Position numbers and translations under genes: made by a program. A DNA stretch of 6,125 nt from Anaerolineales bacterium (GTDB lineage Bacteria; Chloroflexota; Anaerolineae; 4572-78; J111), in assembly GCA_012032575.1 (NCBI GenBank), contig JAAUSP010000468.1:1-6125 (forward strand), read 5' to 3'. The notes beneath the pieces were generated by a model. The model worked only from the letters and a program-made list of their open reading frames with translations, was not told the origin of the DNA and made no database searches. Positions 1 to 6,125 of the stretch are shown piece by piece (the stretch's first letter is position 1; every line of letters begins with the position of its first letter).

Positions 1-729
1 TGTCAATTATACCTCTTCCAAGACAAACAACTGAAGACTCACTAAAAAAAACGCTATCTTTACAAGCTCAGCACCAATCTTATTGGTTTGGTAATAGGTT
101 TGATAACTGAAAGTATTACTCCACGTGGTTTGGGGCCGGTAGCCTATGGCAATTTCAATTTTTTGAGCAATTTTTTCTCACAAGTGGTCGGTTTTTTCGA
201 TGCGGGAACCTCTACCGCTTTTTACACCAAGCTCTCTCAACGCCCAACTGACACCGGGTTACTCCGTTTTTATTGGGGATTCACCGAGCTTTTGAGTTTA
301 ACCGTCTGTTTAGGGGTCGGAATAGTCTTTAGTTTGGGCTTAGAAAGTTGGCTCTGGCCGGAACAAAAAACCCTTTATATCTGGCTGGCTGTAATCTGGG
401 GACTACTGGCCTGGTACAGTGAAAGAATCAATCATATTGTTGATGCTTATGGTCTGACTATTAAAAGTGAGATTGCCCGGATTCAGCAAAAAATTTTGGG
501 GTTGCTCCTCATCTTGCTAATGTTCTGGGCGGATCGGTTTAGCCTGACCGAATTTTTTATTTATCAATTTGTGACTCTCCTGTTTCTCTGCCTGGCGTGG
601 TGGCGCTTGCTGAAACAATCGGGACAAGTGCTTTTTCCAAGAATAAAGCTGACTTTACCGCAAATAAAGGATTACAGTCAGGAATTTTATCAGTATTCAG
701 CGCCATTGATTACCTTTACTTTTTTCTAG
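1..729 (+). CDS. Wzx-like polysaccharide flippase, N-terminal part (frame-broken)
   Basis: This is the N-terminal half of a multi-spanning membrane protein of the polysaccharide flippase (Wzx, MATE/MOP superfamily) type, which moves lipid-linked glycans across the inner membrane. Positions 3-43 encode a soluble leader (SIIPLPRQTTEDSLKK) in frame 3, and coding continues in frame 1 from about 46 to 729. An eight-A run at 44-51 separates them, and seven As would join them. The first two bases, TG, are in phase as the end of an NTG start codon, so the true start is probably one base left of the window. After joining, residues 41-55 hold the typical GLGPVAYGNFNFL segment, and hydrophobic stretches fall near 97-114, 125-139, 165-177 and 184-201. 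The frame ends early at TAG 727-729 after a six-T run; the protein continues in frame 2. A TTG at 88 opens the uninterrupted part but is unlikely to be the real start. Confidence 0.85.
44..51 (+). other. A8 run at a frame break in the flippase
   Basis: Eight consecutive As lie about 14 codons into the flippase gene, where the reading frame passes from frame 3 to frame 1. Seven As would give SLKKRYLYKLSTNLIGL without interruption. The cause may be a sequencing error, a true mutation or a slippage tract; the sequence alone cannot decide. Confidence 0.7.
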
Positions 730-846
730 CTTACTTGTAGGCGTTTTAGATCGCTGGTTGTTACAGAGATTTGCCGGCTCGGTTGAGCAGGGCTTCTTTG
801 GCCTCTCCTTTAAAATTGGGGCTATCTGTTTTTTGTTTACCAGGCC
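722..846 (+). other. Middle segment of the flippase in frame 2, between two frame breaks
   Basis: Frame 2 from 722 to about 841 reads as a continuous, flippase-like stretch: SSLLVGVLDRWLLQRFAGS, followed by VEQGFFGLSFKIGAIC. It contains the arginine- and aspartate-flanked loop and the GFFGLSFKIG helix start expected in the middle of Wzx-type proteins. It joins the upstream part if the six-T run at 720-725 has one T too many. It joins the downstream part if the six-T run at 829-834 is one T short, giving FFVYQAMTPLLMREF; an alternative is a missing C near 839-842. No stop-to-start reinitiation is needed to explain the arrangement, so I treat this as part of one gene spanning 1-1551. Confidence 0.75.
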
Positions 847-1551
847 ATGACCCCGCTGTTGATGCGTGAATTCTCAATCGCCTATGAACAACGGGATTTG
901 AGCCAGATGCGCGCCTTGTTTCAACGTTATATTCCACTGCTTTATGTTGTGGCTGCTTTTTTTGCTGTGTTTGTCGCCGTTCAGGCCGAAAAGGTCAGCC
1001 TGATTTTTGGAGGGAACGAGTTTCGAGGGGCCGCTATAGCCATCAGTATTATGGCCTTCTACCCAATTCATCAAACTTATGGGCAACTGAGCAGTTCTGT
1101 ATTATTTGCTACCAATCAAACCAAACTCTATCGCAATATAGGCTTTTTTGCTTTGCTTATCAACTTGCCGCTCACCTTTTGGTTATTGGGCCCCCAGGAA
1201 TGGCTGGGGTTAAATTTGGGGGCCACAGGCCTGGCAATCGGAATGGTAGTTGTTCAATTTATTGGGGTTAATATACAGCTTTGGTTTAATGCCCGCTATC
1301 TACAACTATCTTTCTGGAAATTTTTAACTCATCAGATCTATTCAGTCTCGTTGTTGGCGGGTCTGGCCTGGATAGCAGCTACCCTCACAGATTGGGTGGT
1401 CCAGGGAGACTTGCTAACCTTTCTGGTTAGTGGCTTCATTTATGTTGGCGCAGCTATAGCCCTATCACTTTTATGGCCAGCACTATTTTTAATGTCACAA
1501 GCAGAATTGACAAAACAGTTGGCTCAATTGAGAGTCATCATCAGGCGTTAA
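847..1551 (+). CDS. Wzx-like polysaccharide flippase, C-terminal part
   Basis: This is the C-terminal half of the flippase that begins at the left edge. With the three frame breaks repaired, the whole gene is 1551 bases, encoding about 516 residues, a usual length for Wzx proteins. The ATG at 847 is residue 283 of the repaired protein, lies inside the family-typical QAMTPLLMREF helix, and has no ribosome binding site, so it is not a natural start. Hydrophobic stretches in repaired numbering lie near 312-328, 344-359, 379-396, 406-423, 447-463 and 472-496. The loop VLFATNQTKLYRNIGF and the following GATGLAIG helix match the pattern seen in these transporters. The protein ends with a basic cytoplasmic tail (LRVIIRR). 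The next gene starts 13 bases after its TAA. Whether it exports O-antigen, capsule or exopolysaccharide units cannot be read from the sequence. Confidence 0.87.
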   Translation: MTPLLMREFSIAYEQRDLSQMRALFQRYIPLLYVVAAFFAVFVAVQAEKVSLIFGGNEFRGAAIAISIMAFYPIHQTYGQLSSSVLFATNQTKLYRNIGFFALLINLPLTFWLLGPQEWLGLNLGATGLAIGMVVVQFIGVNIQLWFNARYLQLSFWKFLTHQIYSVSLLAGLAWIAATLTDWVVQGDLLTFLVSGFIYVGAAIALSLLWPALFLMSQAELTKQLAQLRVIIRR

Positions 1552-1564
1552 ACTTATTAGGGAA

Positions 1565-2413
1565 ATGATGTGGACCAATAGAATTTCTTTAGCCAATCAT
1601 ATAGACTCCTGGTTAGATCACCAATCTGAACAAATGGTTTTGGTTTGGGAAAAATCCATTGAGCGCTTTTATCCTCAATATTTGGAAATCTGGACAAACC
1701 CTGAGTTGCATCTTAAAACCTTGAGCGAAGTGTGGAATTTACCGAAAGCGGCAGATGAACTGGATTGGGAAACCTATCTAACAGGGGATCAACTAAAAAT
1801 AATAGATATTGGCGCAGGCACGGGTTGGCTATCAATTATGCTCTCAAAATATCAGAATGTTGAACAAATTTACACACTGGATGCCAGCCCGACCAATCTG
1901 CAAATGATGCTACCGGCCTTGATTAAGCCACTAGGCGGTAATCCAACCAAAATTAAGCCGGTTCTCGGCCTATTTACTCCCCTTTTAGTGCCGGATAATT
2001 TTTTTAATATCGCAGTTGCCAGCTCAGCAGTTCATCATGCGCCTGATTTGACCGAATTGTTAAGCGAGGTATATCGGGTTATAAAGCCCGGTGGCTTCTT
2101 CTTGATTCTTAATGAACAACCGTTCTCACCCCTCCGGTATGCTTTAGTTGTCCTTTATCGCTGTGTTAAAATCTTACGAACTATTGCCTTGCAACAGTGG
2201 CAACCTGTGGCTAAACCTATTTCAGAGACCGGTCTAATGCTTGACCCGTTCCTGGGAGATCGAGCTTATGGCTACTGGCAATGGCAGAAAGCCATCCAAT
2301 CAGCCGGTTTTTCATTTGAGATGATAAAAACATCCTATCACCCACGACAAAATGAAGACACCCGGTTTAGTATTAAACTGACTCATTTTGTGGCTCAAAA
2401 ACCTTTATGTTAA
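1565..2413 (+). CDS. Class I SAM-dependent methyltransferase (first of three)
   Basis: This is a cytoplasmic 282-residue enzyme with a Rossmann-fold methyltransferase core in the middle. Motif I, the SAM-binding loop, is IIDIGAGTG at 79-87; the acidic residue after strand 2 is D106 in YTLDAS; the strand 4 region is VASSAVHHAPD at 151-161; and the post-core helix and strand read VYRVIKPGGFFLIL at 169-182. The roughly 75-residue N-terminal extension is rich in Trp and acidic residues, and the C-terminal 100 residues probably bind the acceptor. The acceptor is unknown; from its place between a flippase and a transferase, a sugar of the surface glycan is likely. Two ATGs occur in tandem at 1565 and 1568. 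The AGGGAA at 1559-1564 is better spaced for the second, so either start is possible. Its last seven bases overlap the next gene. Methyltransferase identity is firm; substrate is inference. Confidence 0.9.
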   Translation: MMWTNRISLANHIDSWLDHQSEQMVLVWEKSIERFYPQYLEIWTNPELHLKTLSEVWNLPKAADELDWETYLTGDQLKIIDIGAGTGWLSIMLSKYQNVEQIYTLDASPTNLQMMLPALIKPLGGNPTKIKPVLGLFTPLLVPDNFFNIAVASSAVHHAPDLTELLSEVYRVIKPGGFFLILNEQPFSPLRYALVVLYRCVKILRTIALQQWQPVAKPISETGLMLDPFLGDRAYGYWQWQKAIQSAGFSFEMIKTSYHPRQNEDTRFSIKLTHFVAQKPLC

Positions 2414-3762
2414 TTTTTCTTGAAACTGAAGCACAAGTTAACTGGTTTGTGGCTAATAACTCCACTCAATCGCAACAAAAAACGGCATTAGCGATTACGC
2501 CGTCTGCTGCCTATGCTTGCCAAAAATTAGATCAACCTTACCTTAAACTCGAAGATCATACTAGATTATTAGAGAGATCTAAGGAATATACCTATATTTT
2601 GAGTGACTATCTGCAATGGGAAGCTTGGCTGGATGAATGGGCACAGCATCATGTGCCCGAATTTAGAACATCCGGCTTTAAACCCGCAACTGCCACTACA
2701 TTCTTACTCCAAATGCTTTTTGCCGAAATTTGGTCCACCGCAGTTACTTTAGATGAATTACTTAAAGCCCTTAAGCCGTCCCAAATAGGCTTATGGCTAC
2801 CCACAATAACTGATGTACCTTGGCATCTTCAACCGACAATTTCATTGATTTCAGCGTTATTACCCTCATTGGCTTATCCTCCTATTAGTTTAGAAATAGT
2901 TGATTTAGGGGAGCAAATTCCAGCGCTAAAACCTGTCTCGGAAATTAAAAAGACTCCTTTTAATTTCAACAATCTCTTTGTTTGGGCCAAACGACAACTG
3001 CGACAGCATCCATTAATAGTAGGAGTAGTTAAAGAAGGGCCAAAAAGTATTTTGACTGCCTTCAAACTCCCTAATCAAAGCACGCCCAGAATTCTTTTTT
3101 CTGGCTATGCGTATGACTTGGAACCATTGGCTCGTGAACTACATCATCAGGGCATTCATACAACCGTTTTGTCGGATATTCTTCCATCTTCTCGGCTCAT
3201 GACTCAAACAGCACCACTGTCTAAAGCTCTTAGGCAGAAGTTGACCACAACAGGTAAACAATTGTTGCAAGAGGCTAAGCTGTGGGCGCCCCTAGAAAAG
3301 TGGGGGCTTAAACACTTTTCTTTATGGAGTACACTCCTTCTATTTTGGTGGGAAAAGTTGGTGCCTGAATTATGGTTGTATTATCAGCGAGTCCTGCCTC
3401 TCCTCCAGCAAAAAAAATTCGCAGCACTGGTAACCTGGGATGTGAGCGGGAGCAGCCTGAGCAGCGCTGCAGCTAACGCTGCCGCAATTGCTCAGACACC
3501 CTGCTATGTCTACCAGCACGGCAGTTCCAGCGGAATTGATGCCCGATTATGGACCATGTATCTACGCAACTGCGACACCTTTCTAGCATACGGAACAGGC
3601 ACAGTAGATGAATTTAAGCAAAGCTGTCCGGAGTTCCTATCCCCCCAGGCTCGTCTTAAATCCGTTGGCTCCCCGCGTCTGGATTTACTACGTCAGCAAT
3701 ACCAACCAAAAAGAGTCAAATCTTGCAAACTCGCTTACAAGCCGGAGACCCCCGCCCGTTGA
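2407..3762 (+). CDS. Large GT-B-like transferase of surface glycan synthesis, N-terminal part (frame-broken)
   Basis: This is the first 440 or so residues of a soluble protein which, with one frame break repaired near 3710-3722, is 643 residues long (2407-4337). Residues 1-230 form a divergent N-terminal domain I do not recognise, rich in Trp and Leu. From about 230 (RILFSGYAYDLEPLARELHH) the chain looks like the first half of a GT-B fold. Features seen are ALVTWDVSG at 340-348, YQHGSSSG at 369-376 and VGSPRLDLL at 420-428. A histidine-glycine loop followed by a GxPR-type motif recalls capsule synthase, CDP-glycerol glycerophosphotransferase and related surface-carbohydrate transferases, but I cannot choose among them. 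The ATG at 2407 overlaps the upstream stop in ATGTTAA and has no Shine-Dalgarno site, so translation is probably coupled. The last dozen residues before TGA 3760-3762 are out of frame. Confidence 0.7.
   Translation: MLIFLETEAQVNWFVANNSTQSQQKTALAITPSAAYACQKLDQPYLKLEDHTRLLERSKEYTYILSDYLQWEAWLDEWAQHHVPEFRTSGFKPATATTFLLQMLFAEIWSTAVTLDELLKALKPSQIGLWLPTITDVPWHLQPTISLISALLPSLAYPPISLEIVDLGEQIPALKPVSEIKKTPFNFNNLFVWAKRQLRQHPLIVGVVKEGPKSILTAFKLPNQSTPRILFSGYAYDLEPLARELHHQGIHTTVLSDILPSSRLMTQTAPLSKALRQKLTTTGKQLLQEAKLWAPLEKWGLKHFSLWSTLLLFWWEKLVPELWLYYQRVLPLLQQKKFAALVTWDVSGSSLSSAAANAAAIAQTPCYVYQHGSSSGIDARLWTMYLRNCDTFLAYGTGTVDEFKQSCPEFLSPQARLKSVGSPRLDLLRQQYQPKRVKSCKLAYKPETPAR
3708..3722 (+). other. Frame break in the large transferase
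   Basis: The frame passes from 1 to 3 within this A-rich stretch, which contains A5 at 3708-3712 and AAA at 3718-3720. One missing A explains it: PKRVK followed directly by ILQTRLQAGDPRPLILYVP reads as a natural linker into the C-terminal domain. The frame-1 tail after 3720 (SCKLAYKPETPAR) does not look like the family. Confidence 0.7.
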
Positions 3763-4337
3763 TATTATATGTTCCAACTTGTTTCGGAACCTTTGGTCGT
3801 GCCATTAGCGATCTTGCAGCCTATCCCGATGTGGCCTATTTTGAGCTTCAACAAAAAATCCTGAAATTGTGGCAGGAAACCCCAGAGGTACGCTTGGTTT
3901 ATAAAGAGTTTATTGTAGCCAATGATCATAATAGCCTGGTTATGCGGGATTTTATACAAGATCAAATTCCTGACGCTATCATGACTAACGAAAGACTGAC
4001 TGATTTAATGTGGTCAGTTGATGCGATTATCGTAGATCATGTTGTTACCGCCATTAATGAAGTTCTTCTAACCAATAAACCTTTGCTTGTCTACATGCCC
4101 AAGCCCAATGCCTCCAGCCCACAGGCGAAAACTTTGTTAAGTAAACGCGCAATTGTAGCTGAAACACCCACCGAATTTAACTCTGGAGTACGAACATTAC
4201 TACAAATGGGTCATTATCCTGAAATAGATAACCCGAACACGGAATTTCTTCAACATTATGGTACCCATTTGAATGATGGCTGCTCGGCCCAAAGAGCTGC
4301 AGCTTTAATTTTGCAAGAACTAAAACGTACCAAGTAG
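3723..4337 (+). CDS. Large GT-B-like transferase, C-terminal domain
   Basis: This is the C-terminal half of the transferase that starts at 2407, now read in frame 3. The TTG at 3723 is only where the open frame begins; it is residue 440 of the repaired protein. Adding one A to the AAA at 3718-3720, or to the five-A run at 3708-3712, restores a single chain. The domain opens with PLILYVPTCFGTFGR at 451-465, the usual beta-strand start of the nucleotide-binding half of GT-B enzymes. It continues to SVDAIIVDHVVTAINEVLL at about 537-555, followed by NKPLLVYMP. This has the layout of the D-x-hydrophobic-D...E...KP stretch in CDP-glycerol glycerophosphotransferase and UDP-GlcNAc 2-epimerase-like folds, where it contacts the donor nucleotide. 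The usual TDYSS is replaced by VDHVV, so the donor is uncertain. The stop TAG at 4335-4337 overlaps the AGGG used by the next gene. Confidence 0.7.
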   Translation: MQTRLQAGDPRPLILYVPTCFGTFGRAISDLAAYPDVAYFELQQKILKLWQETPEVRLVYKEFIVANDHNSLVMRDFIQDQIPDAIMTNERLTDLMWSVDAIIVDHVVTAINEVLLTNKPLLVYMPKPNASSPQAKTLLSKRAIVAETPTEFNSGVRTLLQMGHYPEIDNPNTEFLQHYGTHLNDGCSAQRAAALILQELKRTK

Positions 4338-4345
4338 GGTCAACT

Positions 4346-5041
4346 ATGAGACAAGCACGAGTATTAGGCCGCCAGAAAAGCGCCAAGCGAAAGATCTGGG
4401 TGGCTGATTATCTGGGGACACAACCCGTGTTGGAGGCAGTAAGTGAGGCGGCTAGTCATATCGGCGGGCAAGTGTTAGATATTGGTTGTGGTCATCGCCC
4501 TTATGAAAGCTGGCTTCCCAGCAGCGTAACCCGTTATGTGGGCTTAGATTATGAAGTGGAAGATGCATCTCCCCATCTCGTAGGTGACGCCCTACATCTA
4601 CCATTCCCAGATGCGAGCTTTGATACGGTATTTACCATGCAAACATTGGAACATCTACCTGACCCATTTCAAGCTTTTCATGAGATTGCACGCGTGTTGC
4701 AGCCCGGCGGGAAATTGATTCTAACGGTACCCCAAAGCTGGCGCGAACATGAACAACCCCATGATTATTTCCGCTTCACCAGCTTCGGCTTGCGCCGCCT
4801 GTGCGACCACGCAGGATTAAAACCGCTGACTGTCCGGGCCGCAGGGCTAGCCTGGTCACATCTGGGCCAATCTTTCTTAACAACTTGTTTACGGGCAAAC
4901 ATTGTACGCATTCTGGGGCGATTCCATATTTTTGCGCCAATGATATTGATGGTAAATCTCACCTGCCGCTTAATGGATTTTGTGTGGCGTGATGAAGATG
5001 AAGCTATTCACCATCTGCTAATTGCTGAGAAAATGAAATAA
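4346..5041 (+). CDS. Methyltransf_11-type SAM-dependent methyltransferase (second of three)
   Basis: This is a 231-residue class I methyltransferase with all core motifs clear. Motif I is VLDIGCGHRPYE at 43-54, the acidic end of strand 2 is GLDYE at 66-70, and the adenine-contacting strand is GDALHLPFPDASFD at 80-93. It is followed by QTLEHLPDP at 99-107 and RVLQPGGKLILTVP at 116-129. After the core comes HDYFRFT at 139-145, a signature often seen in methyltransferases of polysaccharide clusters, then a hydrophobic stretch near 194-207 that may pack on the membrane or on lipid-linked acceptors. The start is supported by AGGGT at 4336-4340, five bases upstream. Its TAA shares one base with an ATG at 5041. 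One 60-base stretch at 4801-4860 counts 63% GC, the richest I counted by hand. The most likely role is methylation of a sugar in the glycan; the exact position methylated cannot be inferred. Confidence 0.92.
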   Translation: MRQARVLGRQKSAKRKIWVADYLGTQPVLEAVSEAASHIGGQVLDIGCGHRPYESWLPSSVTRYVGLDYEVEDASPHLVGDALHLPFPDASFDTVFTMQTLEHLPDPFQAFHEIARVLQPGGKLILTVPQSWREHEQPHDYFRFTSFGLRRLCDHAGLKPLTVRAAGLAWSHLGQSFLTTCLRANIVRILGRFHIFAPMILMVNLTCRLMDFVWRDEDEAIHHLLIAEKMK

Positions 5042-5087
5042 TGAATGGGGGATTAGGTCAAGGCACACCTTGTGCTATTTTCATCAC

Positions 5088-5096
5088 AGGAGGTGA
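5088..5096 (+). promoter_or_regulatory. Strong Shine-Dalgarno site for the third methyltransferase
   Basis: The sequence AGGAGGTGA at 5088-5096 is a near-perfect match to the 16S rRNA 3' end, seven bases before the ATG at 5104. It decides the start of the third methyltransferase. The in-frame ATG at 5041 would add 21 residues of no recognisable character and has no such site. It is the strongest ribosome binding site in the window. Confidence 0.85.
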
Positions 5097-5103
5097 CAAC
5101 CTT

Positions 5104-5889
5104 ATGGATAAGTTTGCTCTTTGGAAAAAAGCAATAAACTCAAAGCCGGTTAACAAAGTGATGTTCATCGAGGAAAAGTGTCGAGGAAAAACTGTGCTTG
5201 ACCTAGGCTGTGTAAGACATAATGCTGATTATGCAGTAAAAGACCCAAATTGGCTACATAAAAAGATTCAAAGCGTTGCCCAAAAAGTTATAGGATTTGA
5301 CTTTTTACAGGTAGAAGTCGAAAAGTTGAGGGCTGTGGGATACAACATCTTATGGGGTGATGTAACAAAACCGCTCGATATAAATGAACAATTCGATGTT
5401 ATTGTAGCAGGTGACTTATTAGAACATTTATCAAATTTTGAAGGTTTCTTTGAAAACTGCCACAGGTTGTTAAAGCAAGAGGGGATTTTGATTATAAGTA
5501 CTCCAAACCCGTTTTACACTGGGGTATTCTATGGGGCTGCCTTTAAAGGTTTACCCCTCATTAGCCCAGAACACACTTGTTGGATTGACCCTCAGTGTCT
5601 CGCTCAACTTTCGACACGATTTGATTGTATAATAAGCGAAATTTATTTTATCCAAAATACCTGGAAATTGCCTTACTATATTTGGGACTCAGAAAACCAT
5701 CCTTTTGATATTCTTAATGAAAAATGGACTAATAACTCATTTTGGTTCAAACTGAAAAGGAAAGTATTGGGGCTGATTTTCACCTTGTTCTATGAACCAT
5801 ACAAAACCCTTGTGGGTACAAACTCAAAACTGGTTAAATATAGTGATTATATTGCTGTTTTAAGAAAAAGTAACAATGCTTTGGTATGA
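5104..5889 (+). CDS. SAM-dependent methyltransferase with WLH motif (third of three)
   Basis: This is a 261-residue class I methyltransferase of a subtype different from its two neighbours. Motif I is VLDLGCVRHN at 31-40, where the usual second glycine is replaced by V-R-H. It is followed by the NWLHKKI segment at 49-55, GFD at 64-66, GD at 85-86, FDVIVAGDLLEHLSN at 97-111 and LLKQEGILIISTPNPF at 122-137. The DLGC-x-x-H plus WLH pairing is, from memory, characteristic of a family common in glycan clusters that may act on sugars or lipid-linked glycans. The C-terminal 50 residues are aromatic and hydrophobic (VLGLIFTLFYEPY at 221-233) and may touch the membrane. The start at 5104 is chosen over 5041 because of the strong ribosome binding site. 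Codon use is more AT-rich than the preceding gene: 30-35% GC in the counted lines starting at 5341, 5401 and 5641. Its TGA overlaps the next ATG. Confidence 0.9.
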   Translation: MDKFALWKKAINSKPVNKVMFIEEKCRGKTVLDLGCVRHNADYAVKDPNWLHKKIQSVAQKVIGFDFLQVEVEKLRAVGYNILWGDVTKPLDINEQFDVIVAGDLLEHLSNFEGFFENCHRLLKQEGILIISTPNPFYTGVFYGAAFKGLPLISPEHTCWIDPQCLAQLSTRFDCIISEIYFIQNTWKLPYYIWDSENHPFDILNEKWTNNSFWFKLKRKVLGLIFTLFYEPYKTLVGTNSKLVKYSDYIAVLRKSNNALV

Positions 5890-6125
5890 CCACCAAGATT
5901 AAGCTGGGTTTCTACATGTCTACCCCGGCGATTGGGGGGGCTGAACAATACTTGCGGGACCTGCTGTGGTCGCTAGATCGAAATTGCTATGAAGTAACTC
6001 TTTTTTACGAAGCGTGGCCAGCTTTTTGAACAGTTTCTTGATCTCGACTAACTGCCCAGCACTTACGCCGTTGTCCGATACCGCTTTTTGAAGATAGCCA
6101 GTTTTTGCGCCATTCACCTCAGTTA
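5886..6125 (+). CDS. GT4-type glycosyltransferase, N-terminal fragment (frame-broken, runs off the window)
   Basis: The ATG at 5886 overlaps the previous stop in ATGA, indicating coupling. It begins KIKLGFYMSTPAIGGAEQYL, the first strand and GGAE loop (G17-E20) of GT-B glycosyltransferases with a Glyco_transf_4 N-terminal domain, which usually use a nucleotide-sugar donor. The frame reaches TGA at 6027-6029 after 47 residues. Removing one T from the five-T run at 6023-6027 extends it as FEQFLDLD to a TAA at 6049. From 6051, frame 3 is open to the edge (TAQHLRRCPIPLFEDSQFL...), so a second break near 6043-6051 is likely. The C-terminal catalytic half lies outside the window. The family call rests on the first 47 residues; the continuation is inference. 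Confidence 0.72.

Noticed and set aside
720..834. Programmed ribosomal frameshifting as the cause of the flippase breaks
   Set aside because: Three shifts in two directions in one gene, with no heptameric slippery site plus stem-loop that I can see, is not a known programmed arrangement.
874..1086. Minus-strand open frame inside the flippase
   Set aside because: It lies opposite clearly coding flippase sequence, has no ribosome binding site, and its translation has no recognisable features.
3461..3470. Perfect palindrome GCAGCGCTGC, considered as an operator or terminator stem
   Set aside because: It lies in an alanine-rich coding stretch, has no loop or T-tract, and is explained by repeated Ala and Ser codons.
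3608..3808. Frame-2 open stretch spanning the break in the large transferase
   Set aside because: Its translation is low-complexity Ser/Pro/Arg with no domain look, while the flanking frames 1 and 3 read as one protein.
4765..4992. Overlapping open frames on both strands inside the second methyltransferase
   Set aside because: They result from high local GC with few stops; the methyltransferase frame carries all the motifs.
5920..6117. Minus-strand open frame at the right edge
   Set aside because: It is antisense to the recognisable GT4 N-terminus and probably appears open only by chance; no start signal is seen.

Overview
The window is a piece of a bacterial surface-polysaccharide (O-antigen, capsule or exopolysaccharide) biosynthesis locus. 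All genes lie on the + strand and are packed almost without gaps. The mid-range and locally variable GC, the 1-7 base gene overlaps and the Shine-Dalgarno sites point to a bacterium. The sequence does not let me name a phylum, and I see no RNA genes, insertion sequences or CRISPR repeats.

Layout from left to right: (1) positions 1-1551, a Wzx-type polysaccharide flippase of about 516 residues whose start codon appears to straddle the left edge, and whose reading frame is broken three times, each time at or next to an A or T run; (2) 1565-2413, a class I SAM-dependent methyltransferase; (3) 2407-4337, a large GT-B-like glycosyl- or glycerophosphate-transferase of about 643 residues, broken once near 3710-3722; (4) 4346-5041, a second methyltransferase of the Methyltransf_11 type; (5) 5104-5889, a third methyltransferase of a different subtype, whose true start is set by a strong ribosome binding site and whose base composition is more AT-rich than its neighbour's; (6) 5886 to the right edge, the N-terminus of a GT4-type glycosyltransferase with a GGAE motif, broken by at least one and probably two frameshifts.

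A plausible joint role is as follows. The glycosyltransferases assemble a lipid-linked repeat or chain on the cytoplasmic face, the three methyltransferases methylate sugars or cap the chain, and the flippase moves the product across the inner membrane. Overlapping stops and starts (2407-2413, 5039-5043, 5886-5889) indicate one polycistronic unit with translational coupling.

The main caution is sequence quality. Five to six single-base frame breaks, mostly at homopolymers and in both directions, fit an error-prone or low-coverage assembly better than real gene decay, because protein-like coding resumes directly after each break. I did not find a convincing undescribed system. The most interesting biology is the set of three unlike methyltransferases around a divergent large transferase.
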